A program made the translations under genes and the position numbers. A model generated the notes under the pieces. It saw only the letters and a list, made by a program, of their open reading frames with translations, was not told where the DNA came from and made no database searches. A stretch of DNA of 64,000 nucleotides from Symbiodinium natans. Taxonomy: Eukaryota > Sar > Dinophyceae > Suessiales > Symbiodiniaceae. The stretch's first letter is position 1. The number at the start of each line of letters is the position of its first letter. Below, piece by piece: positions 1 to 9,646 of this stretch. Location of the stretch: contig CAJNDS010002277.1 of assembly GCA_905221605.1 (NCBI GenBank), positions 147,001-211,000 on the forward strand. The letters are read 5' to 3'.

Positions 1-1129
1 CTCTGCCCTTGCCTTTAGGCTTGCCGGACTTGGGGCCTTGAGGGTTTCCTCCCTTGGGACCTTTAGTACCCTTAGGTGAACCACCACCCTTAGGACCCTT
101 TGGCTTACCCTTATACCCCTTAGGATTACCCTTGCGCTGCAATGCATCGACCTCCATCGGCACGGGCCCATCGTTAGGCCCTGCAGGTTGCCTCCTGTTG
201 GCAAAGAGGCTGTCTCCTGCAAACAGATTGCGAGCGTCCCACTTGGCATTCATTCTTTCAAAACGCAAGGCGGCTTCCCTCAAGGCATCATACGTGACAT
301 CTTCAGTAAGAATTGTCGCGAGATGGTTGCGCATGCTCTGGGTGATTGAACGAAGAAAAATACTGGTCTTGAAATCATCGTCCAATTTCTTGCCGCTACT
401 GCGTTCATACTCCTCAAAGATACGTTCCATATCTAAGACTTGAGGCAACAATGGCTCATTGCCCTTGAAGTGGTTCATGCTGGTGATTGCACTCAAGATG
501 CCAAGCGATCGCGTTCTCGACGTCGGCTGAAACAGCTGGATGAGCTGCCTCAGGGCCTCGAAGCCTGACTGGGCAGGCACTCGCTGGATCAGCTGCAGGC
601 CCCTGCCCTTCACAAGGCTGCACAAGAGTGCAAACAGCTGCTTGGATCGTTGGGCTGCCTCAGGACTTTTATACCCTTGACCCTCTTCATCAGGGTGCTG
701 CTCAAGATATGCAATTTCATCTCCAAAAGCAGAATCAAGGGCACACAAGTACTGCTTGAGGCTCCAAAACCACTGCAGCCACATGCCATGCTCTTCCTCT
801 CTCGTGGCAGGCTTAAACACATCGGGTTTCGGGAGAATGCGGGCCATGTCACTGCCTGCAATTCCCTGCTTTGCATTGCCTTGCGACGTTGCTGCACTCA
901 GGGCAGCCTGTGCAGCGGTTGCCGCTGCAGTCGTCGCCTCCATCATCTGTCTCATCATGGTCATCATATCATCTGGCGTCACATACATACCCTGCGCTTG
1001 CGGACTGCCAGGGCTGAACGGATTCTGTGCTGCTGACGCTGAAGCCTGGCTCGCCTGTGCACCTTGGGGCAAGTGCACGCCTTGGCCAGGGTCAACCTCA
1101 AGATCGCTTGTGTCATCTTGCGATGCCAT
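1..1129 (-). CDS. Retrotransposon gag polyprotein, N-terminal part (runs off window edge)
   Basis: On the minus strand an ATG at 1129 opens a frame of 376 codons without a stop up to base 1. In order it encodes an Ala/Gln/Met-rich N-terminus (residues 25-90, including MMTMMRQMMEA), a helical gag-like core (about 100-300, with FQPTSRTRSLGIL near 200 and FLRSITQSMRNHL near 260), the spacer PMEVDALQRKG (about 325) and a Lys/Gly/Pro-rich tail of PKG repeats (335 onward). The core followed by a basic nucleic-acid-binding tail is the usual layout of LTR-retrotransposon gag in dinoflagellates. A CCHC knuckle, protease and pol would be expected beyond the edge. An in-frame TAG lies about 24 codons upstream, so 1129 is the first possible ATG. 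Copia versus gypsy type cannot be decided here. The frame is intact as far as visible. Confidence 0.75.
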   Translation of the reverse strand, partial: MASQDDTSDLEVDPGQGVHLPQGAQASQASASAAQNPFSPGSPQAQGMYVTPDDMMTMMRQMMEATTAAATAAQAALSAATSQGNAKQGIAGSDMARILPKPDVFKPATREEEHGMWLQWFWSLKQYLCALDSAFGDEIAYLEQHPDEEGQGYKSPEAAQRSKQLFALLCSLVKGRGLQLIQRVPAQSGFEALRQLIQLFQPTSRTRSLGILSAITSMNHFKGNEPLLPQVLDMERIFEEYERSSGKKLDDDFKTSIFLRSITQSMRNHLATILTEDVTYDALREAALRFERMNAKWDARNLFAGDSLFANRRQPAGPNDGPVPMEVDALQRKGNPKGYKGKPKGPKGGGSPKGTKGPKGGNPQGPKSGKPKGKGR

Positions 1130-1160
1130 CACAGCAGCAATCAAGCACTTCGGGAATCTC

Positions 1161-1727
1161 TCACTCACTCTCAAGATCCACAGCTTCGGTCTGGGGCACT
1201 AAGGATCTTTGGAACTTGGCAGGTTGCGTTTCACACAGATCGATAACAGATGGCGAAGACTGCAACGCTCTCTTAAACGTCGGCCGGCTGTCCTCTGCCA
1301 ACAACTGTTCGATCAGTCCAAGGTCTCGTTCGAAATTTGGACCCTCTTGCTCTGCCTGGACGAAGCGAAGTTGCTTTGCAAACGGAATCGCCTCCTCACA
1401 CACTCGGTCTACACCAAGATCTATAAAGTTCTCCTTCAAGCCTTGATCTTTCAAGCAAGTGTTTCCGAAGCACCAAACTTGCTCAACCGTATGAAGAGTT
1501 TCCAGCTTCTTCTGGAAAGCAGTGTGGATCCCTACCAAGACAGCTTGCCACCCGTATTCAGTTCGGTTGGCTGGCCTGGGCCGATTCAACAGTTGTTCAA
1601 GATACAGGCTGTCCAAGAGCTCTTTAAGCGAATCGCAACTGGCAACAGTTGCCGTGTTCACAAAAGTCACTTGGACGCCAACCGGCTGTCCAGCCGGCAG
1701 GTCAATATGGCGCAAGCTACGGCTCAC
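1161..1727 (-). CDS. ORF upstream of gag, no ATG, function unknown
   Basis: An open frame of about 190 codons ends 32 bases upstream of the gag ATG, in another frame. It begins after a stop and has no Met codon, so it could be translated only from a non-ATG codon, a spliced leader exon or a frameshift. The translation looks globular rather than low complexity (for example RTEYGWQAVLVGIHTAFQKK and FIDLGVDRVCEEAIPFAKQL). It may be an accessory ORF or 5' leader of the same retroelement, or a decayed host fragment. I recognise no domain. Confidence 0.3.
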   Translation of the reverse strand: MSRSLRHIDLPAGQPVGVQVTFVNTATVASCDSLKELLDSLYLEQLLNRPRPANRTEYGWQAVLVGIHTAFQKKLETLHTVEQVWCFGNTCLKDQGLKENFIDLGVDRVCEEAIPFAKQLRFVQAEQEGPNFERDLGLIEQLLAEDSRPTFKRALQSSPSVIDLCETQPAKFQRSLVPQTEAVDLESE

Positions 1728-2129
1728 TTCCTACAAAGGACCCCGAAAGAAGAAAACAAAGATCAGAAAGCCTGGGCCCCCGAACGCACCCAAAAGATGC
1801 TAGAGACCCCAACGACGTGTCTCGAAGCTCGGGCTTTCCCGGGCTCCGCTACCATGAAAAACTTTTGAATCCGTAAAGACGCCTGCAGATTCGAATCACT
1901 CAAGTCACATGCTGCATGGGAGCAACAGGTAAAACAACTGCAAAACATAATATCTGGGCATGCTGTAAATCGGGAAAATCCTAAACAGCCACTCAGCAAC
2001 AACCTACCTGCAGTTCGCTTGAGAACCTGGAGACTAGGCACGCTGAGCGCAGGCCCAGTAGCAATGGAGCCTACCTGCAGGCTCTGCGGCATCCAAGCTG
2101 CAGGCCCAGAAGCCTTCTTTGCAGTCCCT

Positions 2130-2440
2130 GCAGCCGCAAGCTGCAAGCTGCTAAGAAAACTTCTTCTTGGCCAGTCCCTGCAAATTGCATAAACGTGCTC
2201 CAAAGGCCAGGTTTCTGGGATAATGGGTTTTACTTGGCCCCCTTTTCAGCTCCGTGGGACACGTTTCGCTGCGCAATTGCCTGGCGCGCCTGTGAGGCTG
2301 CAGGCCCAACAGTGCCAGCCTTCGTCCTCTGCGGTCTGTGTGCGATAGTGAACACCGGCCGCTGCGCGGGGCAGTTAAGTTACTTGGATCTTCAACTGCG
2401 TCACTTGCATGACATGGACCCTGCAGGTCAAGCATGCCGG
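2130..2440. repeat. Diverged repeat, left copy (partner 7690-8010)
   Basis: About 310 bases closely match 7690-8010, from the CCGCAAGCTG(C/T)AA stretch through CTGGCGCGCCTGTGAGGCTG to GTCAAGCATGCCGGTGCC, with scattered substitutions and small indels. Both copies stop matching at the same point (2440 and about 8010), where 470 bases follow here but only about 65 in the other copy. Within the left copy, 2003-2110 also resembles 2776-2904, so the area is a mosaic of nested duplications. Confidence 0.75.
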
Positions 2441-2910
2441 TGCCCCTGCTAAACCTTGCAGCCAGGACAGCGACTGCGTTGAGGTTGCTTATTGCGCGCT
2501 TTCCTTGGTCGAGACCTATGGGTTCCCCGGACCGGGGAGCAGGCCCAGTTGCAAGGAAGCCTACGCGCAGTCCCTGCAGCATCCCAGCTGCAGCATGCCG
2601 AGAAGTCCGCCTCTTGGCAGGCCCCTGCAGCCTTTACGCTGCAGACTGCCTAGCAGTTCTCTTCTTGGCCGGCTCTGGGCTAAGTCTCAGGGATAGCGGG
2701 TTTGCTTTGTGGCCTGTGTGCTATCAGAAAAAATCGGCCGCTGCGCGGGCAGTAAGGGATTGAGGAGCAAGTGTGCCGCTCAGCAACAACCTACCTGCAT
2801 TTCGCTTGAGAACCTGGAGACTCGGCACGCTGAGTGCAGGCCCAGTAGCAAGGGAGCCTACTTGCAGGCTCTGCGGCATCCAAGCTGCAGGCCCAGAAGC
2901 CTGCTTGCAG

Positions 2911-4045
2911 TCTTTTTTTTTTTGAACCGACGCCTCTTTACTACATCAGCAGCGCAGTAGGCCGTTCTTGTGGGTCTCAACACTAGAGGTGAAACAGTCG
3001 CAGGCGCGAAAACCAAAGCAAACACACACCAAAACCACCACAAAGCAACCCGCCAAAACCAAAAGCGCCAAACGCCAAACTGTACAAGCCAGCGAGTGAA
3101 AAAGAAGTCGTGACTACAAAGAAGCAACCGCTAGCGCAGAGGCCCTTATTGCAAGACAACTTAACGCCCGGCCAGCATGGTGAGACCAATGCAAACCAGA
3201 ACCTACCTGCACCACTCACTCAGCAGCCCGTCACCCAAAGCAATGCTGCGCCACGTCTGGTACAGACATTAAGCGAAAGTATGGGAAGGCCGTAAGGCAA
3301 GGAACCTCCGCCACCTAAACTGCTCAACGCGTCCGTAGAGACAGTCCCCACACAAGCGCCAGGGCCGTAGCAATAGCACTCAGGACTCCATTGCGGTTGG
3401 CAAGAAAGTTGCAAGCACTAAGCACAATGCACACAGAGTGCCAGAAAAGGCGCCCCCTTCCCCCCCGACGAGCGGGGGCAGACAAGGGGCTGGTGTGGCT
3501 ACACTATGCTGCAGTCTGCGCTGTGTGAGTCAGGGCGTCCTCACGTAGCTATGGCCATAGGGCAGGCCTGGAGCGCTGCTTGCAAGAGGCCATATTGTTA
3601 CAGCCCCGTGCAGCGGCCGATTTTTGAGACGGCGCAAGAGCCCCAAAAGCTGCTGGCTGGCACTTGGGCAGTGTGCTTCCCAGGTATCGGGAGCCTATCG
3701 GCTTGGCGTGCTTAGCCTGGTGCAGTTTAAGGCCCACAAGGCTGCTTAACGGTCTGCAGCCAACCGCGCGTCAAGTGTGAGAGGCAAGGGGCCTTAGAAC
3801 TCGGAGCCCCGCGCAGCGGCCGATTTTCTGAGAGCACTTCAAGCAGGCCTACCCCGTGACTACACCTGATGCAGGACCCACAGCAAAGTGCTAGGCCGAG
3901 TCACTTCTGGACCTGCTGGGATAAGTCGAAGCAGCAGTTCCTCACATCCCTTCTGGGCCTGCTGGCGAAGGTTCCGGCAGCCGTTTGCAGGGCTTAATCA
4001 CTTCTGGGCCTTCTGGAGAAGTTTTAGGCAGGAGTTTGAGAGGGC
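2911..4045 (-). mobile_element. Retroposed-looking segment, left copy (partner 8076-9235)
   Basis: A run of T (2911-2922) is followed by about 1.1 kb matching 8088-9235 with small indels. The sequences before the T run differ between copies, while those after it match. Read on the minus strand, each copy therefore ends in poly(A) at a variable flank, which suggests insertion by target-primed reverse transcription. Only short chance ORFs occur, so it is either non-autonomous or a processed non-coding transcript. Its 5' end is not defined because it merges into the ~50 bp minisatellite. Confidence 0.45.
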
Positions 4046-4260
4046 TACTCACTGCTGGGCCTTCCGGAGAAGTTTTTAGGCAGCAGTTTGAGAGGCCTAA
4101 TCACTCTGAGCCCTCCAGGGAAGGTTGAGGCAACAGTTTGAGAAGCCTAATCACTTCTGGGCCTTCAGGCAAAAGTTGGGACAGCAGTTTGAGAGGCCTA
4201 ATCATTTCTGGGCCTTCTGAATATCTTGAGGCATCAGTTTGAGAGGTCTACCCACTGCTT
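3890..4260. repeat. ~50 bp tandem repeat (CTTCTGGGCCTTCTGG unit)
   Basis: About seven imperfect units each carry CACTTCTGGGCCTTCTGG, then AAGTTTTAGGCAGCAGTTTG, then AGAGGCCTAAT. Further copies lie at about 4930-5070 and 9095-9235. Copies in the opposite orientation lie at about 9885-9975. The spread to several places in both orientations suggests that the array moved with larger duplications and inversions. Confidence 0.75.
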
Positions 4261-4275
4261 CTGCTTGCCACAGCG

Positions 4276-4297
4276 CAGGAGGGCGGGCGCCCTCCTG
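4276..4297. other. GGGC-loop hairpin, 9-bp perfect stem
   Basis: CAGGAGGGC and GCCCTCCTG pair perfectly around the four-base loop GGGC (4285-4288). A minus-strand copy of the same site lies at 9628-9646. The loop matches four hairpins at 7214-7471. Confidence 0.7.
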
Positions 4298-4474
4298 GCC
4301 GGGCAGTGAGACTGCAGGCAAGGTGCCCAAGATGCCTGTCAATAGATGCGGCGTCCATTGCTTGACATCCAGAAACTTAAAGATACTGTGGTCCCTCAAC
4401 TGCCCCGCGCAGCGGCAGATTTTTGCGACTGCAAACCTGTCACAGAATGGGCAGTTTGCGCAAGACGATACACA

Positions 4475-4915
4475 TCTCTGCTGCTCTCAGGTCCTGTGAG
4501 AGCCGATAGGCTCGTGATATCTCTCCGCCTTGCTCGCAGGTCCAGCAGGTCAATAAGCTTCAGTAGGCTTCAGGTTCGCGACTTATCTGCGTGCTGCTCA
4601 CACATCTCTGCTGCTCTCAGGTCCTGTGAGAGCCGATAGGCTCGTGATATCTCTCCGCCTTGCTCGCAAGTCTCGTAGGTCAATAAGCTTCAGGCTCGAG
4701 ATCTCTCTCCCTGCTGCTCCCGGGTCCGGAGAGCCCATAGGCTTTAGGTTTGCGATTTATCTGCGTGCTGCTCCCAGGTCTCGTAGGCCCGTAGGCTTCA
4801 GGTTCGCTCTTGTACTTCATGCCGGGTCCTGAAACCCGATAGGCTTCAGGTTCGCGATTTCCCTCCCTGCTGCTCCCAAGTCCCGAGGGACCACAAGCTT
4901 CGGGCGCACGACTTA
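4475..4915. repeat. ~60 bp tandem repeat with a 124 bp exact-like duplication
   Basis: Units follow the pattern CTGCTCCCAGGTC, then a CCCGTAGGCTTCAGGTT-like stretch, then GCGATTT. The stretch starting at about 4477 is repeated almost exactly from about 4601 (CACATCTCTGCTGCTCTCAG onwards). Related units in reverse orientation occur at about 9240-9440, and a few more in direct orientation at 13930-14050. Confidence 0.7.
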
Positions 4916-5069
4916 ACCTCCTCTTAACCTCCTCTGGGCCTTCTGGTAGGGCTGAAGCAGCAGATTCTGTCATCCCTTCTGGGCCTTCTGGCGAAGGTTC
5001 TGGCAACCGTTTGCGAGTCCTACTCACATCTGGGCCTTCTGAAGAAGTTTTAGGCAGCAGTTTAGGGTC

Positions 5070-5755
5070 TACTCACTGCTGGCACTCCAACATGAGGGCA
5101 CCCCTCCAACATGAACAGGCTTTGTCCCTGCCGGTTGTTCCAGGCACTTTTCCCGCAGAAACAGGAGCGTCCCTGCCGGGTAAGTACTGACACGGCCTCC
5201 GCCCTATGCTGCGACTAGCACTGTCACAAGAGTGAGGGGCAGACCAGAAACCTAAGCAGCAAACCTAAACCCTGAATGCAAAAACCTGCACACCGCCAAC
5301 TGCCACCACGCACAGAGCTGCACACAGACGAGCCCGCCAGGCTCATCAACCAGACGCCTTTGCGGAGCCCCGCAGCTCTAGGTGCATGATTGGCAAGTGG
5401 ATGTGAGGAAGCATTTTGAGTAGATGGGAATGCTACTAAAGGACATTTAACACTACACCTCAGCTAGACTTGGGCCCCCCAGCGTGACTGCAGGTTTTGG
5501 GATTCCCCCCCCCCCTCTTGGCTATTCCGGTACTCCGTGCAACGGGGGCCAGAATAACCCTGATGAAAGTACACTCTTCAAGGCCATCATCACAACTAAG
5601 GACTCCTCACCTGATTCCATATCTCCTTCATCGCTTCCTGCCCTTGGTTCTGCAACTCTTTTTATTCCTTCACCTCTCCGCAAGAGGGGAACTTTCCGGG
5701 TGCATCCCAACCTCCACAGTACACACCTGGGGCTTGGGCCGCCTGGCGCAAGTGC
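5070..5755. other. No gene recognised; C-run
   Basis: Unique-looking sequence with a run of 13 C at about 5504-5516. Short overlapping ORFs on both strands show no protein-like pattern. I see no gene here. Confidence 0.5.
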
Positions 5756-6135
5756 CCGGTGGTTTGGACTACATAGGGACCTGAGGACCTGTGACATCTA
5801 CTGAACCTGGAACGCCCGGCACAAGACCCACGTGCACTCTGTTGAACCTGCAACGCCTGGCAATAGACCCACGGTGGTCCATGCTGCAATAAGGACCTGA
5901 GGACCTGTGGCATCTGCTGAACCTGGACGCCTGGCACAAGACCCACAGTGGTCTGTGCTGCAATAGGGACCTGACCTGATGAGAACCTGCGGCATCTGCT
6001 GAACCTGGGACGCCTGGCACAAGACCCACGACGATCTGTGCTGCAATAGGGACTGAGGACCTGCGGCATCTGCTGAACCTGGGACGCCTGACAATAAATA
6101 AATAACACCCACGGTGGTATGTGCTGCAACAAGGA
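5755..6135. repeat. ~85 bp minisatellite
   Basis: About five degenerate units each contain GGCATCTGCTGAACCTGG, GACGCCTGGCACAAGACCCA, and then TGTGCTGCAATAGGGACCTG. Unit lengths vary. Long chance ORFs on the minus strand (up to 320 codons across this and the next array) follow from repetition without stops and are not called as genes. Confidence 0.8.
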
Positions 6136-6149
6136 CCTGAGGGTCTGCT

Positions 6150-6700
6150 ACATTTGCGGGCGCCTGCGGGCACGCCTGACCTGGAGGGGCCTGTGCACCC
6201 TGATTGAGTGTGTGGGCACCTGCGCGCCTGAGCCGGAAGGGCCTGTGCACCTTGAGCCTGTGCCTTGCTGGCACCTGTAAGCACGCCTGACCTGTGCACC
6301 TTGCGGGCACCTGCGAGCACGCCTGACCCGGAGGGGCCTGTGCACCTTGAGCCTGTGCCTTTGCTGGCACCTGTAAGGGCCTGTGCACCTTGAGCCTGTG
6401 CATACGCGGGCACCTGCACCTTGAGCCTGTGCATTTGCAGGCACTTGCAAGCACGCCTGACCCGGAGGGGCCTGTGCACCTTGAGCCTGCGCGGGCACCT
6501 GCAAGCACGCCTGACCCGGAGGGGCCTGTGCACCTTGAGCCTGTGCCTTAGCTGGCACCTGCAATCACGCCTGACCCAGCAGGGCCTGTGCACCTTGAGC
6601 CTGTGCATGTGTGAGCACCTACAACTGCGCCTGACCCGGACGGGTCTAGGCACCTCGAACCTGTGCATGTGCGGGCACCTGGTGGCGAGGCTCGTACTAG
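6150..6700. repeat. ~57-60 bp minisatellite
   Basis: About ten units of GGCCTGTGCACCTTGAGCCT, then GTGC and a variable stretch, then GGCACCTGCAA, then CACGCCTGACCCGGAG. Some units are shortened. The array adjoins the 85 bp one but has a different unit. Confidence 0.8.
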
Positions 6701-7213
6701 CTAGGGGGCGTGGCACTTGTACTAAGCGCACTCCACTGTTGCAAAGAGTTGATACGCTGCACGGGTGGGAGAAGCAGGCTTGCTGCTGGGTGTAGGGCAG
6801 TTATTCGAAAGCCTAACCTTTGCTGCGTTCTCGCTCTTGCTAGCAGACAAAGGCCAGCGCAATGCGCAAAGCACTTCCCTGGCGTTCTCGCTCTTACTAA
6901 CCAGGGGAAGCGCACAAACTAACAAACACCCACCTTCCCCGTCCACAACGGCAAAATCAACACAAGCCGCATTTTGCGCCCTCAACCGGGGGCCTGACAA
7001 GTGCAGTTTGGGCCAGTCGAGAATGATGCACGACGTTCAAAAGATAAACATTGATCTCAGACTGCGGCAAAAACATGCTCCTATCTTCACATGCACCGCA
7101 AAGTTAAAAGGTTTGGTAAAAGCGAATTCGCACTTGCGACATAGTGCAGATACCTTACGCCGAAGCTATCCGTACTGCACAGACGCGCAAGAAACAAAGA
7201 GGGTGAAAAGGAA

Positions 7214-7229
7214 GGGAACGGGCGTTCCC
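7214..7229. other. GGGC-loop hairpin 1
   Basis: GGGAAC and GTTCCC form a perfect 6-bp stem around GGGC. It is the first of four such hairpins within 260 bases whose stem sequences differ but whose loop is constant. Confidence 0.65.
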
Positions 7230-7255
7230 AACTTTAAACGGTTAACAAAGAGAAA

Positions 7256-7271
7256 GAGAACGGGCGTTCTC
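7256..7271. other. GGGC-loop hairpin 2
   Basis: GAGAAC and GTTCTC pair around GGGC. Compared with hairpin 1, both arms carry the matching change (GGGAAC to GAGAAC and GTTCCC to GTTCTC), which is a compensatory substitution. Confidence 0.65.
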
Positions 7272-7339
7272 AATCTCTATAAGAAGATTGTTTCGGAGTG
7301 ACAGGACAGCTGAGGGCTCAGTTGACGTCACTTTGGAAG

Positions 7340-7361
7340 GTTGGGAGCGGGCGTACCCAAC
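7340..7361. other. GGGC-loop hairpin 3
   Basis: GTTGGG and CCCAAC form the outer stem. Inside, an A/A mismatch, a G/T wobble and a C-G pair close the loop GGGC (7349-7352). Confidence 0.55.
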
Positions 7362-7449
7362 AGTCAGTGTGCACAAGACAAAGACTAAAGGGCAAACCAA
7401 GCTTGCGGTGTTGAAACAGCTGAAATCCAAAGCCAAGCTCTGGATTCTT

Positions 7450-7471
7450 CTTGCAAGCGGGCGCTCACAAG
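7450..7471. other. GGGC-loop hairpin 4
   Basis: The inner stem AGC/GCT closes GGGC (7459-7462). After two mismatches the outer stem CTTG/CAAG resumes. It is the most decayed member of the local family. Confidence 0.5.
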
Positions 7472-7689
7472 GAACTGCACAATGCTAAGGGGCCCCAGCT
7501 ACAAAGCAAACACAGCACCAAGCACACCTACGCCTCCAGGCTGTCCCAGAGGGGGCCGCTACCTACGAGTAAGGTTCCAAGCAAAGCCAGACCTTTAGCT
7601 ACGGACTCCCACCCCTATGGCTTCCCTGGCGGCTTAACCACCTCGAGCAGACGCGGCCTTGAGCCAAAGGGGGTTACGGGGAAGCCTGC

Positions 7690-8010
7690 TTGCAGTCCCT
7701 GCAGCCGCAAGCTGTAAAGCTGCCAAGAAAGCCTCCTCTTGGCCAGTCCCTGCAAATTGCACAAATGTTCTCCAAAGGCTAGGTTTCTGGGATAAAGGGT
7801 TTTACTTGGCCCCTTTTCAGCCCCGCGGGACACGTTTCGCTGCGCAACTGCCTGGCGCGCCTGTGAGGCTGCAGGCCCAACAGTCAGCCTTCGTCCTCTG
7901 TGGTCTGTGTACGATCGTGAAAATCGGCCGCTGCGCGGGGCAGTCAAGTTGCTTGGATCTTAACTGCGTCACTTGCATGACACGGACCCTGTAGGTCAAG
8001 CATGCCGGTG
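7690..8010. repeat. Diverged repeat, right copy (partner 2130-2440)
   Basis: It matches 2130-2440. The two copies lie in the same orientation and about 5.56 kb apart, whereas the poly(T)-bounded segments lie about 5.16 kb apart. The difference is the extra ~400 bases present only in the left copy. Confidence 0.75.
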
Positions 8011-8075
8011 CCTCAAGCCCCCCTTAAGCCCCCTCAAACCTCCCCCTTTAAGCCCCCTTGAAGCCCCCTTCAAGC

Positions 8076-9235
8076 CTTTTTTTTTTTGAACCGACGCCTC
8101 TTTACTACATCAGCAGCGCAGTAGGCCGTTCTTGTGGGTCTCAACACTAGAGGTGAAACAGTCGCAGGCGCGAAAACCGACACAAGCACACACACACACA
8201 CACACACACCAAAAACACCACCAAACACAACCACAAAAACCCGCAGCAACCCGCCAAAACCAAAAGCGCAAAACGTCAAACTGTGCAAGCCAGCGAGTGA
8301 AAAAGAAGTCGTGACTACAAAGAAGCAACCGCTAGCGCAGAGGCCCTTTTTGCAAGACAACTTAACGCACGGCAAGCATGGTGAGACCAATGCAAACAAG
8401 AACCTACCTGCACCAATCACTCAGCAGCCCGTCACCCAAAGCAACGCTGCGCCACGTCTGGACAGACATTAAGCGAAAGTATGGGTATAGGCCGTAAGGC
8501 AAGGAACCTCCGTCACCAAAACTGCTCAACGCGTCCGTAGAGACAGTTCCCACACAAGCGCCAGGCCGTAGCAATAGCACTCAGGACTTCATTGTGGTTG
8601 GCAAGAAAATGCAAGCACACTGAGCAAAATGCATACAGAGTGCCAGAAAAGGCGCCCCCTCCCCCCGACGAGCGGAGGCAGACAAAGGGGCTGGTCTGGC
8701 TACACTATGCTGCAGTCTGCGCTGTGTGAGTCAGGGCGTTCTCACGTAGCTATGGCCATAGGGCACCTGGAGCGCTGCTTGCAAGAGGCCATATTGTTAC
8801 AGCCCCGCGCAGCGGCCGATTTTTGAGACGGCGAAAAGCCCAAAGGCTGCTGGCTGGCACTTGGGCAGTGTGCTTCCCAGGTCCCGGGAGCCTATCGGCT
8901 TGGCGTGCTTAGCCTGGTGCAGTTTAAGGCCCACAAGGCTGCTTAACGGTCTGCAGCCAATCGCGCGTCCAGTGTGAGAGTCAAGGGGCCTTAGAACTCG
9001 GAGTCCCGCGCAGCGGCCGATTTTGTGAGAGCACTTTTAGCAGGTTTACCCCGGGACTGCACCTGATGCGGGACCCACAGCAAAGTGCTGGGCCTAGTCA
9101 CTTCTGGACCTGCTGGGATAGGTCGAAGCAGCAGTTTCTCACATCCCTTCTGGGCCTTTTGGCGAAGTCCGGCAGCCGTTTGCGCGGCTTGATCACTTCT
9201 GGGCCTTCTGGAGTAGTTTTAGGCAGCAGTATTGT
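8076..9235 (-). mobile_element. Retroposed-looking segment, right copy
   Basis: This is the second copy of the 2911-4045 segment, again bounded by a T run (about 8077-8087) and preceded here by a C-rich AAGCCCCCTT-type stretch absent from the other copy. A (CA)n tract at about 8183-8210 replaces a non-repetitive stretch of the left copy. Numerous single-base differences indicate that the duplication is not recent. Confidence 0.45.
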
Positions 9236-9239
9236 GCGC

Positions 9240-9440
9240 TTGAAGCTTGTGGTCCCTTGAAACTTGAAAGCAGCAGGAAGGGAAATTGTAAACCTAAAGT
9301 CCATTGGATTTCAGAACCCGGCAGAAAGTAAAAGCACGAACCTGAAGCCTGGGCCTACGAGACCTGGCAGCACGTAGAAATGCAAACCTGAAGCCTGTGG
9401 GCTTTCCAAACCGGAAGCAGCAGGAAGAGAATCTCGAGTC
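9240..9440. repeat. Reverse-oriented copies of the ~60 bp repeat
   Basis: Three degenerate units of the type AAACCTGAAGCCTGTGGGC / GGAAGCAGCAGGAAG are the reverse complement of the 4475-4915 units. Confidence 0.6.
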
Positions 9441-9627
9441 CAAAGCTTTCTGACCTAGCGGACACCACGCGCCTATCGGCAAACTGCATTTCTGTGACAG
9501 GAGCAGTCGCAAAAAATCGGCCGGTGTGCGGGGCAGTATTTTTAAGTGTTTGGATGCCAAGCAATGGACGCCGCATCTGTTGACAGGCATCTTGGACATC
9601 TCTTGCCCGCAGTCTTACTGCTCGGCT

Positions 9628-9646
9628 AGGAGGGCGCCGCCCTCCT
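9628..9646. other. GGGC-type hairpin, minus-strand copy with 3-base loop
   Basis: AGGAGGGC and GCCCTCCT (8-bp stem) surround GCC, which reads GGC on the minus strand. Flanks on the minus strand match those of the 4276-4297 hairpin, so this is an inverted copy that lost one loop G. Confidence 0.6.

Larger units (their letters stand above)
6700..7690. other. Hairpin-bearing interval, no gene recognised
   Basis: This lies between the minisatellites and the right repeat copy. It has two related motifs, TGCGTTCTCGCTCTTGCTA and TGGCGTTCTCGCTCTTACTA (about 6820 and 6880), and then the four GGGC-loop hairpins. The 178-codon plus ORF at 6765-7301 crosses two hairpins and looks accidental. Confidence 0.45.
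2350..9540. repeat. Dispersed GC-rich 20-mer family, both orientations
   Basis: CCGCGCAGCGGCCGATTTTT and close variants recur at about 3605, 3808, 4405, 8803 and 9004 on plus, and in reverse orientation near 2358, 2737, 7921 and 9516. The centre contains the palindrome CGGCCG. Flanks differ between occurrences except where the whole region is duplicated (3605/8803, 3808/9004, 2358/7921). It could be the end of a small mobile element or a recombination footprint. Confidence 0.6.

Noticed and set aside
1209-1868. 219-codon plus-strand ORF
   Set aside because: No ATG start is needed to explain it, and it lies antisense to the more protein-like minus ORF and gag.
3890-4915. Regular ~50-60 bp repeats as a CRISPR array
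   Set aside because: The units are contiguous degenerate tandem repeats without unique spacers, in a eukaryotic context.
5662-6731. Minus-strand ORFs up to 320 codons over the minisatellites
   Set aside because: Their length follows from a repeat unit lacking stops. All three minus frames are long and each translates the same units.
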